DNA of 64,000 bases from Micrococcus sp. EYE_212 (GCF_023147585.1 NZ_JAHXOZ010000003.1:124001-188000); one strand, 5' to 3'. Counted from the first letter of the stretch, positions 17,993-27,700 are shown. Made by a program: numbers and translations. Notes: a model not told the origin generated them from the sequence alone.

Positions 17993-18484
17993 TCAGGGGC
18001 GGTCGGTCCGCGGGGCGGTGCCCTCATGGCCGGGGTCCACGACGTCGGCCGCCGTGGAGCCGGACGCAGCACTCTCCGGAGCGACGCGCGGGTCGGTGGT
18101 CGGCGCGGCGGTCGGCTCGGCGAGGACGGGACCGTCGGCCGCGGCGTCGACGCCGGTGGGCTCCACGACGCTGGCGATGCCCTGGAGGTGGAAGTCCATG
18201 CGGATCCCGGGGGCGACCTCGAGGGTCGCGCGCTGCTCGGACTCGTCGAGGCGCACCACGCGGCCGAAGATGCCGGAGGTGGTCATGACCTCCTGGCCCG
18301 GGGTGAGGCCGCGGCGCATCTCCGCCTGCTGCGTCTGCACCTTCTTCGCGCGGCGCATGGAGATGAACATGAGCACGGCCAGGGCCGCGAACATGAGCAG
18401 CATGAACATGCTGGAGCCGCCGCCGGCGGGCTGTGCGGCCGCCGCGGGGGCGAGGGCGGGGAGGGCGTGGTCGAGCGAGGACAT
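17993..18484 (-). CDS. yajC: Preprotein translocase subunit YajC
   Basis: A small auxiliary component of the SecDF-YajC complex, here 163 residues compared with about 110 in Escherichia coli. One membrane helix (about 26-43, MFMLLMFAALAVLMFISM) precedes the conserved cytoplasmic domain with LTPGQEVMTTSGIFGRV. The extra length is an acidic Ala/Pro/Thr-rich C-terminal tail (after about residue 112), a common actinobacterial feature. It is the first gene of yajC-secD-secF and has a TAGACT -10 box at 18527-18522. Confidence 0.93.
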   Translation of the reverse strand: MSSLDHALPALAPAAAAQPAGGGSSMFMLLMFAALAVLMFISMRRAKKVQTQQAEMRRGLTPGQEVMTTSGIFGRVVRLDESEQRATLEVAPGIRMDFHLQGIASVVEPTGVDAAADGPVLAEPTAAPTTDPRVAPESAASGSTAADVVDPGHEGTAPRTDRP

Positions 18485-18521
18485 GCGTCGGGCTCCGTCA
18501 GTCGAGGTCGGGGTCCGGGCC

Positions 18522-18527
18522 AGTCTA
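18522..18527 (-). promoter_or_regulatory. -10 box of the yajC-secD-secF operon
   Basis: TAGACT on the minus strand, 37 bases upstream of the yajC ATG. It lies between the ruvB stop and yajC. Confidence 0.45.
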
Positions 18528-18550
18528 GGGGCCGTCCCCGCCCGGGCCGC

Positions 18551-19573
18551 TCAGGCGGAGCCGGGGGCTGCCGGCGCCGTCAGCCCCAGGTGCTCCCACG
18601 CTCCAGCCAGCGCGACGCGGCCACGCGGCGTGCGGGCCACCATCCCCTCGCGGATGAGGAAGGGCTCGGCCACCGTCTCCACGGTCTCCATCTCCTCGCC
18701 CACCGCGGTGGCCAGGGTGGACAGGCCCACCGGCCCCCCGCCGAACGTGGTGCACAGCGCGGTGAGCACCGCGCGGTCGAGGCGGTCCAGCCCGCGAGCG
18801 TCCACCTCGTACATGGTGAGGGCGGCCGAGGCGGCCTCGGCGTCCACGGACTCCAGGCCCTTCACGAGCGCCCAGTCCCGCACGCGGCGCAGCAGCCGGT
18901 TGGCGATGCGCGGGGTGCCGCGCGAGCGGGAGGCGATCTGCCGGTAGCCGTCCGTGTCCACGCGCATGTCCAGCAGCAGGGCGGAGCGGCGCAGCACGCG
19001 CTCCAGCTCCTCCTCTGCGTAGAACTCGAGGTGGCCGGTGAAGCCGAACCGGTCCCGCAGGGGGCTGGGCAGCAGGCCCGCGCGGGTGGTGGCGCCCACG
19101 AGCGTGAAGGGCGGCAGCTCGAGCGGGATCGAGGTGGCGCCGGCGCCCTTGCCCACCACGATGTCCACGCGGAAGTCCTCCATGGCCATGTAGAGCATCT
19201 CCTCGGCCGGCCGGGACATCCGGTGGATCTCGTCGAGGAAGAGCACCTCCCCCTCGGTGAGCGAGGAGAGGATGGCCGCGAGGTCGCCGGCGTGCTGGAT
19301 GGCCGGGCCGGAGGACAGGCGCAACGGGGCGTTCATCTCCGCCGCCACGATCATGGCCAGCGTGGTCTTGCCGAGGCCGGGCGGGCCGGAGAGGAGCACG
19401 TGGTCCGCCGCGCGGTCCCGCAGCCGGGCCGAGGCCAGCATGAGGTCCAGCTGCTCGCGCACGCGCATCTGCCCCACGAACTCGTCGAGGTGCTTCGGCC
19501 GCAGCGCCGCCTCGAGCCGGCGCTCCTCCGCGTCCGCCTCGGGGGCGGTCATGGGCCGCTCGGCCATGCTCAC
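18551..19573 (-). CDS. ruvB: Holliday junction branch migration helicase RuvB
   Basis: A hexameric AAA+ motor that drives branch migration with RuvA. The product is 340 residues, the normal length. Walker A is GPPGLGKTT (63-71), Walker B is LFLDEIHR, sensor I is GATTRAG, and the arginine finger region is [10 protein letters not shown]-terminal winged-helix domain follows. The GTG at 19573 overlaps the ruvA stop (GTGA). An ATG two codons later is possible but lacks this coupling. It is the last gene of the ruvAB unit. Confidence 0.96.
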   Translation of the reverse strand: MSMAERPMTAPEADAEERRLEAALRPKHLDEFVGQMRVREQLDLMLASARLRDRAADHVLLSGPPGLGKTTLAMIVAAEMNAPLRLSSGPAIQHAGDLAAILSSLTEGEVLFLDEIHRMSRPAEEMLYMAMEDFRVDIVVGKGAGATSIPLELPPFTLVGATTRAGLLPSPLRDRFGFTGHLEFYAEEELERVLRRSALLLDMRVDTDGYRQIASRSRGTPRIANRLLRRVRDWALVKGLESVDAEAASAALTMYEVDARGLDRLDRAVLTALCTTFGGGPVGLSTLATAVGEEMETVETVAEPFLIREGMVARTPRGRVALAGAWEHLGLTAPAAPGSA

Positions 19574-20211
19574 CGGCCCCCGCGTGCGGCGCCGGCGGTG
19601 CCGACGTCGCGCAGGGTGGCGCGCAGCAGCGCGGCGACGTCGCGGGAGTCCTCGAGCTCCGGCCGGGCGGCGACGGTGGCGGCCACGGCCTTCTCGGCCT
19701 CCTTCTCGGACCAGCCCAGGCCCGCCATGGCCGCGACGACGTCGGCGTGCCACGCGGTCGCGGCGGCCTCCTCGGCGGCGGGGGCGTCCTCCTCCGGGAC
19801 CTGCTCCCCCGTGGGGGCCAGCCGACCGGAGAGCTCCACGATGATCTTGCGCGCCATCTTCGGGCCGATGCCCGGCACGCGCGTGAGGGCCTTCTCGTCC
19901 TCCTCTGTGACGGCGCGACGCACGGCCTCCGGGTGGTGCACCGCGAGGATGGCCAGGGCCAGGCGCGGGCCCACCCCGTTGGCGCCGATCAGCACCTCGA
20001 ACACCTCGCGCTCATGGCGGTCGGCGAAGCCGTAGAGGGTCAGCGCGTCCTCCTTGACCACGAGGTGCGTCTGGACGTGGCCGGGGCGGCCCTCGTGCAG
20101 GGTGGCGAGGGTCTGCGGGGTGGAGTGGAAGAGCACGCCCACGCCGCCGGTCGCGATGACGGCGCGATCCAGCGCCACGTGCTCCACGGTGCCGCTCAGG
20201 GACGCGATCAT
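19570..20211 (-). CDS. ruvA: Holliday junction DNA helicase subunit RuvA
   Basis: A tetrameric junction-binding protein that loads RuvB. The 213-residue product has the N-terminal OB fold ([12 protein letters not shown] onward), two helix-hairpin-helix motifs ([12 protein letters not shown] and [14 protein letters not shown]) and, after an acidic linker, domain III for RuvB contact ([18 protein letters not shown]). The ATG has GGAAGG upstream. The 95-base gap to ruvC contains a LexA-like box, so ruvAB probably has its own damage-inducible promoter. Confidence 0.96.
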   Translation of the reverse strand: MIASLSGTVEHVALDRAVIATGGVGVLFHSTPQTLATLHEGRPGHVQTHLVVKEDALTLYGFADRHEREVFEVLIGANGVGPRLALAILAVHHPEAVRRAVTEEDEKALTRVPGIGPKMARKIIVELSGRLAPTGEQVPEEDAPAAEEAAATAWHADVVAAMAGLGWSEKEAEKAVAATVAARPELEDSRDVAALLRATLRDVGTAGAARGGR

Positions 20212-20242
20212 GCTGGGCCTTCCGACGTCGAGGGGGACGCAT

Positions 20243-20258
20243 TCGAACATATCATCGA
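20243..20258. promoter_or_regulatory. LexA (SOS) box upstream of ruvA
   Basis: TCGAACATATCATCGA differs at two positions from the actinobacterial SOS palindrome TCGAAC-N4-GTTCGA. It lies 32-47 bases before the ruvA ATG, where LexA would block a promoter. Induction of ruvAB by DNA damage is known in many bacteria. Confidence 0.6.
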
Positions 20259-20306
20259 ACGTCCCGCGATCCCGGCATCCGCCCGGCCCCCGGCGAGGGC
20301 GCGGGG

Positions 20307-20972
20307 TCAGCGGCGCCTGCCGCCCGTCGAGCGCTCCGCGGCGAGCCACGCCCGCTGCGCCGCCGTCATCTCCCCGGCCCGCGTCGGCAGGGGGACCCGG
20401 GCCGCGGAGCGCGATCGTCCCGCCCGCGAGGCCATGTCGGCCGTGTCCATGCCGGTCTGCCCGGCCGCGTGGCCGAGGGCGGTGCCGCGCCAGCCGTGGG
20501 CGATGGCCAGCGCGAGGGCGTCGGCGGCGTCGGCCGGCCGCGGCGGGGCGTCGAGCCGGAGGATGCGGGTGACCATCGTGGTGACCTGCTCCTTGCCCGC
20601 GTCGCCGTGGCCGGTCACCGCCGCCTTCACCTCCGAGGGGGTGTGCAGCCCCACCGGGATCCCGGCGCGCGCCGCCGCCGCGATCGCCACGCCGGCCGCC
20701 TGGGCCGTGCCGAGCACGGTGGGCGTGTTGTTGTTGGCGAACATGCGCTCCACGGCGGCGCGGTCGGGCCGGTGGCACGCCATGATGCGGGTCACGGCCT
20801 CGTCGATCCGCAGCAGCCGCTGGTCGAGGGAGGTCCCGGGCGGGGTGCCCACGACCTCCACGTGCACGAGCGCGGCCCGACGACGGGCGTCCACGTCCAC
20901 GACGGCGATCCCGCAGCGGGTGAGCCCGGGGTCCACCCCCAGGATGCGGACGACCTCGGCGGGCCGCGTCAC
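20307..20972 (-). CDS. ruvC: Holliday junction resolvase RuvC
   Basis: An endonuclease that cuts Holliday junctions symmetrically. The catalytic acidic residues are visible: Asp14 in [12 protein letters not shown], Glu in [12 protein letters not shown], and the Asp pair in [14 protein letters not shown]. The product is 221 residues, about 40-50 longer than Escherichia coli RuvC, because of a basic Ala/Arg-rich tail after residue 165. The start is GTG, 11 bases downstream of the yebC stop, with GAGGAC somewhat far upstream. The translation rate may therefore depend on yebC. Confidence 0.93.
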   Translation of the reverse strand: MTRPAEVVRILGVDPGLTRCGIAVVDVDARRRAALVHVEVVGTPPGTSLDQRLLRIDEAVTRIMACHRPDRAAVERMFANNNTPTVLGTAQAAGVAIAAAARAGIPVGLHTPSEVKAAVTGHGDAGKEQVTTMVTRILRLDAPPRPADAADALALAIAHGWRGTALGHAAGQTGMDTADMASRAGRSRSAARVPLPTRAGEMTAAQRAWLAAERSTGGRRR

Positions 20973-20983
20973 GGCGGTGCTGC

Positions 20984-21748
20984 TCAGTCCTCGTCCAGCT
21001 GGGCGAGGATCTCGGGGGCGATGTCCACGTTCGAGTAGACGTTCTGCACGTCGTCGAGCTCCTCGAGCGCGTCCACGAGCCGCAGGAAGGTGCCGGCGCC
21101 CTTGGCGTCCTCCAGCTGCACCTTCATGGTGGGGATGAACTCGACCTCGTCGGTCTCGTACTCGACCGAGGCGGCGTCGAGCGCCTCGGCCACCGCGCGC
21201 AGGTCAGAGGGATCGGAGACGATCTCGAAGTCCTCCCCGGCCTCCACGACCTCCTCGGCGTCCGCGCCGCCCTCGAGGATCGCCTCGAGGAGCGAGTCCT
21301 CGGTGTTGCCCTCGGCCGGCAGGCGCACGACGCCCTTGCGCGTGAAGAGGAAGGAGACGGAGCCGGAGTCGGCCATCGTGCCGCCATTGCGGGTCACGGC
21401 CACGCGCACCTCAGAGGCGGCGCGGTTCTTGTTGTCCGTGAGGCACTCCACGAGCAGGGCGGAGCCCTGGGGGCCGCGCACCTCGTACATGATCTCGACG
21501 TAGTCGATGACCTCGCCGGTCAGGCCCGCGCCGCGCTTGATGGCGCGGTCGATGTTGTCGTTGGGGACCGAGTTCTTCTTGGCCTTGCTGACGGCCAGGT
21601 CCAGAGCCGGGTTGCCGGACATGTCCGCGCCGCCGGCGCGGGCGGCGACCTCGATGCCCTTGATGTACTTGGCGAAGGCCTTGGCGCGACGCTGGTCGAT
21701 CACGGCCTTCTTGTGCTTGGTGGTGGCCCACTTGGAATGTCCGGACAT
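20984..21748 (-). CDS. yebC: YebC/PmpR family protein
   Basis: A 254-residue member of the YebC family, annotated as a DNA-binding transcription regulator. More recent work links members to translation of difficult (for example polyproline) sequences. It starts with the invariant [19 protein letters not shown] segment and has the middle motif [13 protein letters not shown]. The C-terminal part is acidic (ends ILAQLDED). The ATG has a full AGGAGG six bases upstream. It is the usual neighbour of ruvC in Actinobacteria and heads this operon. Confidence 0.95.
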   Translation of the reverse strand: MSGHSKWATTKHKKAVIDQRRAKAFAKYIKGIEVAARAGGADMSGNPALDLAVSKAKKNSVPNDNIDRAIKRGAGLTGEVIDYVEIMYEVRGPQGSALLVECLTDNKNRAASEVRVAVTRNGGTMADSGSVSFLFTRKGVVRLPAEGNTEDSLLEAILEGGADAEEVVEAGEDFEIVSDPSDLRAVAEALDAASVEYETDEVEFIPTMKVQLEDAKGAGTFLRLVDALEELDDVQNVYSNVDIAPEILAQLDED

Positions 21749-21785
21749 GCACGCCTCCTGGCTTCGACTGCTGGCTCGACGGCCC

Positions 21786-21835
21786 AGTCTAGCCAGCGGG
21801 CCCGCACCCGCCGACGTCGGCCGCCGTCGTAGGGT
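21786..21835. promoter_or_regulatory. Divergent promoters of yebC and the M3 peptidase gene
   Basis: TAGACT on the minus strand (21791-21786) serves yebC with a leader of about 30 bases. TAGGGT on the plus strand (21830-21835) ends six bases before the peptidase ATG, with no ribosome binding site, which suggests a leaderless mRNA. Confidence 0.5.
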
Positions 21836-21841
21836 GCCCGT

Positions 21842-23926
21842 ATGACCTCCCTCACCGACACCCTCCCCGAGGGCCATCCCCTGCTGAGCCCCTCGGCCCT
21901 CCCCCACGAGCTGCCCGACTTCGCCGCGTGCTCCGACGCCGACCTCGCCGCCGGCATCCGCCAGGGCATGGCGGAGCAGCGCGCCGAGGTGGAGGCGATC
22001 CTCTCCTCCCCCGATGCCCCGACCTTCGAGAACACCGTGCGGGCGCTCGAGCTCTCCGGGGACCTGCTGCGCCGCGTCGCCGCCGTGTTCTTCACGCTCG
22101 TCGGCGCGGACGGCACGGACGCCCGGCAGGCCCTGGCCCAGGAGCTCTCCCCTGAGCTCGCCGCCCACGAGGACGCCCTGCTGCTGGATCCGCGGCTGGC
22201 CGAGCGGGTCGCCGCGATCGACGCCGGCTCCCTCACGGGCGAGGACGCCCGCCTGCTCGAGGTGCTCCGCCAGCGGCTCGACGTCGCCGGCGCCCACCTG
22301 GGCGGCGCGGAGCGGGAGGAGCTGCAGCGCATCAACGGCGAGCTCGCCTCCACGTCCTCCGCCTTCACGCGCCGCCTCGTCGCGGACACCGCCGCCCGTG
22401 CCGTGCTCGTCACGGACCGCGAGCGCCTCGCGGGCCTCGGCCAGGACGACGTCGACGCCGCCGCGGCCGCCGCGGTGGAGGCCGGGCACCGCGCGGCGGA
22501 CGCCCCCGCGGGCGAGGGCCCGTGGCTGCTGACCCTCTCCCTGTTCACCTCCCAGCCCTGGCTGGCGGACCTCGAGGACGAGGCGCTGCGCCGGGAGGTG
22601 TTCGAGGCCTCTGTGGGCCGCGGCGCATCGGGGGAGAACGAGACCCTGACGCTGGCGATGGAGATCGTGCGGCTGCGGCTGCGCAAGGCCCGCCTGCTGG
22701 GCGCCTCGTGCTGGGCGGAGCAGGCCCTCAAGGACCGCTCGGCGCCGTCCGTGGCCGCGGTGGAGGAGCTGCTCTCCGCCATGGCTCCGCGGGCCATGGC
22801 CAACGCCCGCCGGGACGCCGCCGTCGTCGCGGGCACGGGTGACGGCGCGGCCGAGGTGGCCCCGTGGAACTGGCCGCACCTGTCCGCGCGGCACGCGCGG
22901 GAGGCGTTCGCGGTGGACACCGCGGCCCTGCGCCCGTACTTCGAGCTGGACCGCGTGCTCACGCAGGGCGTGTTCGCCGCGGCGGGGGCGCTGTACGGGC
23001 TCACGTTCACCGAGCGCCCGGAGCTGGCGCGGCACCTGTACCGCCCCGGCATGCGGGTCTGGGAGGTCGCCCGCGAGGGCGGCGAGTCCGTCGGCCTGTT
23101 CGTGGGCGACTTCTTCGCCCGGGCCACGAAGTCGGGCGGCGCGTGGATGCACACGGTGCGGGACAAGTCCGAGGCCCTCGGCGAGAAGCCGGTGGTGTTC
23201 ACCACCATGAATGTGCCCGCCCCGGCGGAGGGCCGCCCGGCGCTGCTGACCCTGGACGAGACCACCACCCTGTTCCACGAGTTCGGCCACGCCCTGCACG
23301 GCCTGCTGGCTGAGGGCGAGTACCCCTCGGTGACCGGCACGGCCGTGCCGCGGGACGTCGTGGAGTTCCCGAGCCAGGTGAACGAGATGTGGATCCGCGA
23401 GCCGCAGATCCTGGCCGCGTACGCGCGCCACGAGGAGACCGGCGAGGAGCTGCCCGCCGGCACCCTGGAGAAGCTCGAGGCCGCGGACCTGTGGGGCGAG
23501 GGCTACCGCACGGTGGAGTACCTGGGCGCCACGCTGATCGACTGGGCGTGGCACACCCTCACGGAGGAGACCGTGGACGCGGCCACCGCGGATCCGGCGG
23601 CGTTCGAGCGCAGGGTCCTCACGGAGGCGGGCATCGACCCGGACCTCGTGCCCCCGCGCTACGGCACCGGCTACTTCAAGCACATCTTCGGCTCGGGCTA
23701 CGCGGCGGGATACTACTCGTACGTGTGGGCCGAGGTGCTGGACGCGGACACCGTGGAGTGGTTCCGGGAGAACGGCGGCCTCACGCGGGAGAACGGCGAT
23801 CGCTTCGCAGCGGAGCTGCTCGCGCGCGGCAACACGCGGGACCTGCTCGAGTCCTACCGCGCCTTCCGCGGGCGGGACGCGGAGCTGGAACCGCTGCTGC
23901 GGCGCCGGGGGCTCACCGAGGGCTGA
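21842..23926 (+). CDS. M3 family metallopeptidase (oligopeptidase A/Dcp type)
   Basis: A cytoplasmic zinc oligopeptidase that trims short peptides. It is 694 residues, normal for the family, with no signal peptide. The zinc site is HEFGH at 479-483, followed by the conserved [25 protein letters not shown] region, in which the downstream Glu ligand is expected. The late motifs [20 protein letters not shown] match dipeptidyl carboxypeptidase/oligopeptidase A. The gene stands alone with a leaderless-type start and a hairpin after its stop. Confidence 0.94.
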   Translation: MTSLTDTLPEGHPLLSPSALPHELPDFAACSDADLAAGIRQGMAEQRAEVEAILSSPDAPTFENTVRALELSGDLLRRVAAVFFTLVGADGTDARQALAQELSPELAAHEDALLLDPRLAERVAAIDAGSLTGEDARLLEVLRQRLDVAGAHLGGAEREELQRINGELASTSSAFTRRLVADTAARAVLVTDRERLAGLGQDDVDAAAAAAVEAGHRAADAPAGEGPWLLTLSLFTSQPWLADLEDEALRREVFEASVGRGASGENETLTLAMEIVRLRLRKARLLGASCWAEQALKDRSAPSVAAVEELLSAMAPRAMANARRDAAVVAGTGDGAAEVAPWNWPHLSARHAREAFAVDTAALRPYFELDRVLTQGVFAAAGALYGLTFTERPELARHLYRPGMRVWEVAREGGESVGLFVGDFFARATKSGGAWMHTVRDKSEALGEKPVVFTTMNVPAPAEGRPALLTLDETTTLFHEFGHALHGLLAEGEYPSVTGTAVPRDVVEFPSQVNEMWIREPQILAAYARHEETGEELPAGTLEKLEAADLWGEGYRTVEYLGATLIDWAWHTLTEETVDAATADPAAFERRVLTEAGIDPDLVPPRYGTGYFKHIFGSGYAAGYYSYVWAEVLDADTVEWFRENGGLTRENGDRFAAELLARGNTRDLLESYRAFRGRDAELEPLLRRRGLTEG

Positions 23927-23961
23927 GCGCGACCCCGTGACCGGGGACGAGCAGTCATGAG

Positions 23962-24004
23962 GATGGCCGGAACCGACCCGGTTCCGGCCCGGTCTCCGGC
24001 CATC
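23962..24004 (+). terminator. Two alternative hairpins after the M3 peptidase gene
   Basis: An 11-base perfect stem (23965-23975 with 23979-23989, 3-base loop) overlaps an alternative 10-base stem (23962-23971 with 23995-24004). The two exclude each other. Either would act as a terminator about 35-75 bases after the stop. Confidence 0.55.
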
Positions 24005-24064
24005 TTCAGGACACCTCCGCCGTGACACGAACGCAGGTGGAGGGTGTCGCCTCGCGGGCCGGTC

Positions 24065-24334
24065 TCACCGGTAGGGCGCACACTCCCGGACATCGGCACG
24101 GCTCCTCCATCCTGGACGCGGCACCAGCCCGCCGTCGGGCAGCGACCACCCGCGGGACACGACAGTCGATCCGTCACGCAGTGTCAGCGTGGTCTCCGAC
24201 CGCCCGGGCGCCTCCCTGATCCGCACCCGGCCGTCGACGACGGCGTCGATCACCTGCCGTGCGAAGTCCAGGTCGTCGTCGTCCACGCCGATCTCGAAGC
24301 GTGCACACCCGTCCACGGAGATCGTCAGTCCCAT
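24065..24334 (-). CDS. Small hypothetical protein, immunity-protein-like shape
   Basis: An 89-residue protein rich in acidic residues in its first half (FEIGVDDDDLDFARQVIDAV) and ending in a Trp/Pro/Tyr-containing tail (GWSLPDGG, PRPGW, CAPYR). The ATG has a G-rich stretch upstream. I do not recognise a named family. Small acidic proteins of this build occur among actinobacterial immunity-like hypotheticals, but no toxin gene is visible here. It is probably a real gene, because its composition is coherent while other frames give Arg-rich nonsense. Confidence 0.45.
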   Translation of the reverse strand: MGLTISVDGCARFEIGVDDDDLDFARQVIDAVVDGRVRIREAPGRSETTLTLRDGSTVVSRGWSLPDGGLVPRPGWRSRADVRECAPYR

Positions 24335-24562
24335 CACAGCGGCCCCCCGGCTCGGCGAGGTCACCGCATACCTGCATCTCCGCCGCGTCCCTCCGGTGGG
24401 GCACAAGGTCCAGCACGATCATGTCCGCGCCGGCGAGTTCAGCGAGTGAGATCCGCGCCGACCCACGACACACCTCCCGAGCGTGGCCGTACAGGTCCTC
24501 CATCCCCCCTCGTGACACCTCGAGCGGGGCCTCGACTCGCTCCCGGCGCCTCCATCACGACG
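24335..24562. other. Gap with a possible gene remnant
   Basis: No complete gene is visible. On the minus strand a frame opening at ATG 24503 (with a GA-rich ribosome binding site) reads MEDLYGHAREVCRGSARISL and about 40 more sensible residues. It then runs into the next gene out of frame and becomes Arg-rich. This may be the shifted remnant of a gene that once continued, or a short overlapping peptide. Confidence 0.3.
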
Positions 24563-25906
24563 TCATGCGCGGCGGGTGCCGGGCCGGCTCGCGCCGAGCA
24601 CCGCGCGCAGCCAGCCGCGCACGGTGGTGTCCCACTTCTTGGGGTCCACGTTCTGCTCGCGCGTGTGGCGGGCGCGCTGGAACCGCACGAACCGCACGAG
24701 CTCGGGGTTGCGCTCGGCCAGGTCCATGGACGGGCCCACGGGCACGTACTCGTCGTCCTCGGAGTGCAGGATCAAGGTGGGCACCCGCACCTGCTCGGCG
24801 CGGGTCACCCAGTCCATCGCCTTCAGGTCCACGGGGGCCGCGAGGCCGGTGACGAACCGGCCGGCCCGATTGGAGAGCAGCCACTGGCCCAGCAGGCCGA
24901 TCGCCTCCGGGATGCGGTTGAGCTTGGCCTGGTGCTCGAGCACGTCCATCCAGTCGACCACCGGGCCGGTGAGCACCACGGCCCGCACATGAGGGGCCAG
25001 CGCGGAGCGGTCCACACACTGCAGCGCCACCGCCCCGCCCATCGACCAGCCGAACAGCACGACGTCCTCGGCCCCCTGCTCCATCGCGTACCGGATGGCG
25101 GCCTCCACGTCCTCCCACTCCGTGGTGCCGAGCCCATAGCGCGCGTCCGGGGCGTCGGGGGCGTCGCCGTCGTTGCGGTAGGAGATCAGCAGGGATGTCA
25201 TGCCGAGTCGCTGCGCCGTGGGCACCGCGCGGATGCCCTCGTTGCGGCGGGCGCCCCGGCCGTGCACCATCACGGCCCACCGCCCCTCGCCGGACCGGGC
25301 GTCCTGATCCGCCTCCGGGTCCACGCGCCAGGCCGGGGCGCAGCCGTTCGGCACGGGGACGAGCACCTCGGCGGCCTCGAGTCCGGCGTCGGCCGGGGTG
25401 GGGTACACGAACGCGGTGAAGCGCCCCTTCACGGCGGCCCGCAGCTCGCCGGCGTAGACCTCCTCCACGACGCGCTGTACCGTGCCGTCGCGCGGGTCGA
25501 ACGAGGTGATGGCACCGATCCGCGCGCAGCCGGCGCCGCCGTCGAAGGTCAGCGAGTAGACGCCGGGGACGGTGGTGTACTCGTCGGCCGGCAGGATGAC
25601 CTCGGGCCCGTCCTCCCCGTCCACGACGGCCAGGATCGCCGTCGACTCCGCGTGCTGGCGGACGGGCGTCACCACCGTGCGGGCGAAGACGCCCGCGAGC
25701 GCGGAGCTGGCCCCGGCCACGACGAACGCCCCGGAGAGGGCCACGCTGCCCAGCACCGGGGACCAGCGCGCCATGGGCGCGGCGATCGCCACGGAGCCGC
25801 GCACGGTGCCCTTCACCCCTCGGCGCACCAGGCGCTGCGCGAGGGGCACGGCTCCGCGAGCGCGGGACCGGTGGCGGCGGGGGCGACGGCGGCAGGAGGA
25901 GGCCAT
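24563..25906 (-). CDS. Membrane-anchored alpha/beta hydrolase
   Basis: A 447-residue protein. The first 35 residues are strongly basic (RRRPRRHRSRAR), then one hydrophobic helix (about 52-72, VLGSVALSGAFVVAGASSALAG) anchors it, with the bulk probably outside. The hydrolase domain has MVHGRGARRNEG (oxyanion region), the nucleophile elbow GWSMGG, the acid-side segment HSEDDEYVP and the histidine in RARHTREQ, so the Ser-Asp-His triad is complete. Esterase, lipase or peptidase activity cannot be told apart. It is divergent from msrB. The ATG at 25906 has GAGA upstream, and a shorter start inside is possible. Confidence 0.8.
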   Translation of the reverse strand: MASSCRRRPRRHRSRARGAVPLAQRLVRRGVKGTVRGSVAIAAPMARWSPVLGSVALSGAFVVAGASSALAGVFARTVVTPVRQHAESTAILAVVDGEDGPEVILPADEYTTVPGVYSLTFDGGAGCARIGAITSFDPRDGTVQRVVEEVYAGELRAAVKGRFTAFVYPTPADAGLEAAEVLVPVPNGCAPAWRVDPEADQDARSGEGRWAVMVHGRGARRNEGIRAVPTAQRLGMTSLLISYRNDGDAPDAPDARYGLGTTEWEDVEAAIRYAMEQGAEDVVLFGWSMGGAVALQCVDRSALAPHVRAVVLTGPVVDWMDVLEHQAKLNRIPEAIGLLGQWLLSNRAGRFVTGLAAPVDLKAMDWVTRAEQVRVPTLILHSEDDEYVPVGPSMDLAERNPELVRFVRFQRARHTREQNVDPKKWDTTVRGWLRAVLGASRPGTRRA

Positions 25907-26014
25907 GAGTGCATTCTCGACCACGCACGCGCGGGCGGGCCAATCCGCACCGACCGCGCCGATCCGGCCGGCCCGGCGGGGAACAGGGCGAGCGGCGCGG
26001 GCGTTGTGCGGACC

Positions 26015-26518
26015 ATGAGCACCCACGAGACCGCATCCCCGGACACCCCTCCGCACGCCGCCCCGCCCGCGACGCCGCACTCCGCGGCCCTCACCGAGGA
26101 GGAGTGGGCGCGCCGCCTCACCCCGGAGGAGTTCCAGGTCCTGCGCCGCGCCGGCACGGAGCGCCCCTACACGGGCGAGTACTGGGACTCCCACGTGCAG
26201 GGCGTGTACGCGTGCCGCGCGTGCGGGGCGGAGCTGTTCCGCTCGGACGAGAAGTTCGACTCCCACTGCGGCTGGCCCTCCTTCTTCGCACCCCTGGCCG
26301 AGGACCGCGTGGAGTACATCAAGGACGAGACCCTCGGCATGCAGCGGATCGAGGTGCGCTGCGCCGGGTGCGGCTCCCACATGGGCCACGTGTTCCAGGG
26401 CGAGGGCTACGGCACGCCCACGGACCTGCGCTACTGCATCAACTCGATCTCGCTGCGCCTCAGCCCGTCCGACGTGCCCTCCGCCGACGCGTCCGACACG
26501 CCGGGCGACGCGGCGTGA
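26015..26518 (+). CDS. msrB: Peptide-methionine (R)-S-oxide reductase MsrB
   Basis: MsrB repairs oxidised methionine in proteins (R-epimer), with thioredoxin as reductant. It is 167 residues with a Thr/Pro/Ala-rich start, then the complete domain: zinc cysteines C67/C70 (CRAC) and C116/C119 (CAGC), C85 in SHCGWPSF, and catalytic C141 in RYCINS. The gene overlaps the start of the threonine aldolase gene by four bases, so the two are co-translated. The cytoplasmic form has no signal peptide. Confidence 0.95.
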   Translation: MSTHETASPDTPPHAAPPATPHSAALTEEEWARRLTPEEFQVLRRAGTERPYTGEYWDSHVQGVYACRACGAELFRSDEKFDSHCGWPSFFAPLAEDRVEYIKDETLGMQRIEVRCAGCGSHMGHVFQGEGYGTPTDLRYCINSISLRLSPSDVPSADASDTPGDAA

Positions 26519-27654
26519 GCGCCCCGGGGGCGCCGACGTCGCCCGCCGACCTGCGCGCCTTCGCCTCCGACAACTACGCGGGCGTCCATCCGGACGTGTG
26601 GGCCGCCATGCTGGACGCGGACGCGGGCCACGCGCGGGCCTACGGCGAGGACCCCGTGACGGCGGCGCTGCAGGAGCGCGTCCGCGCGACCTTCGGCGAG
26701 CGGGCCTTCGCGCTGCCGGTGTTCAACGGCACGGGCGCGAACGTCGTCGCACTGCGGGCCCTGACGCCCCCGTGGGGAGCGGTGGTGTGCGCTAGCCACG
26801 CGCACATCGCCACGGATGAGGGCGGCGCCCCCGTGCAGGTCGGCGGGCTCTCCCTGCTCCCGGTCTCCACGGGCGACGACGGCAAGCTCACTCCCGCGCT
26901 CCTCACGCCCGTGCTGGGCTCCTTCGGATTCGTCCACACGGTGCAGCCGGCCGTGGTGGAGATCGCCCAGGCCACCGAGGTCGGCACCGTGTACTCGGCG
27001 CAGGAGGTGCGGGCGCTCGCCGACGCCGCCCACGCCGCCGGGCTGAGCGTCTACATGGACGGCGCCCGCCTGTGCAACGCGGCCGCCGCCCTGGGTGTGC
27101 CCCTGCGGGAGTTCACCACCGACGCCGGCGTGGACGCGGTCTCCTTCGGCGGCACGAAGAACGGTGCGCTGGGCGCGGAGGCCGTGGTCGTGCTGAACCC
27201 GGAGGCCGTGGCCACCGCGGCCATGGTCACCGACCGCGACGTGCCGGGCCGCGAGCGCGACGCGGACTCCGCGGCGCAGATGTCCCTGGGGTACCTGCGC
27301 AAGTCCTCGATGCAGCTGGCCTCGAAGCAGCGCTACCTCTCCGCGCAGCTGCTGGCCCTGCTCACCGACGACCTCGGCGTGCGCCTGGCGGACCACGCCA
27401 ACGCCATGGCCCGCCTGCTGGCCGAGCGCGTGTCCGCGCTCGAGGGGGTGGAGCTCTCCCGTCAGCCCGAGGCCAACGCGGTGTTCGCCGTCCTGGACCC
27501 GGCCGCCGCCGACGCGGTGCGCGCCCGTTACCCGTTCTACGACTGGAACCCCGCCACCGGCGAGGTGCGCTGGATGACCTCGTGGGACACCTCCCGCGAG
27601 GACGTCGCCGGGTTCACGGACGCGCTCGGCCAGGCCCTGGCGGCCCGGCGCTGA
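26515..27654 (+). CDS. ltaE: Low-specificity L-threonine aldolase
   Basis: A PLP enzyme of the beta-eliminating-lyase/threonine aldolase fold that splits L-threonine into glycine and acetaldehyde. It is 379 residues. PLP Lys215 lies in FGGTKNGALGAEA, with the pyridine-binding Asp182 in YMDGARL and the phosphate-binding segment FNGTGANV (70-77). The GTG start overlaps the msrB stop as GTGA. No ribosome binding site is needed beyond the coupled one. Why it is coupled to MsrB is not obvious. Confidence 0.9.
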   Translation: MSAPGAPTSPADLRAFASDNYAGVHPDVWAAMLDADAGHARAYGEDPVTAALQERVRATFGERAFALPVFNGTGANVVALRALTPPWGAVVCASHAHIATDEGGAPVQVGGLSLLPVSTGDDGKLTPALLTPVLGSFGFVHTVQPAVVEIAQATEVGTVYSAQEVRALADAAHAAGLSVYMDGARLCNAAAALGVPLREFTTDAGVDAVSFGGTKNGALGAEAVVVLNPEAVATAAMVTDRDVPGRERDADSAAQMSLGYLRKSSMQLASKQRYLSAQLLALLTDDLGVRLADHANAMARLLAERVSALEGVELSRQPEANAVFAVLDPAAADAVRARYPFYDWNPATGEVRWMTSWDTSREDVAGFTDALGQALAARR

Positions 27655-27700
27655 GGACCGCCGACGGCGCGCCCTGCGCCGCGACGCGCACCGGCCCGCC

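Noticed and set aside
24174-24503. 109-residue minus-strand frame as a full gene
   Set aside because: The first half looks sensible but the second half overlaps the better 89-residue gene and becomes Arg-rich; kept only as a possible remnant.
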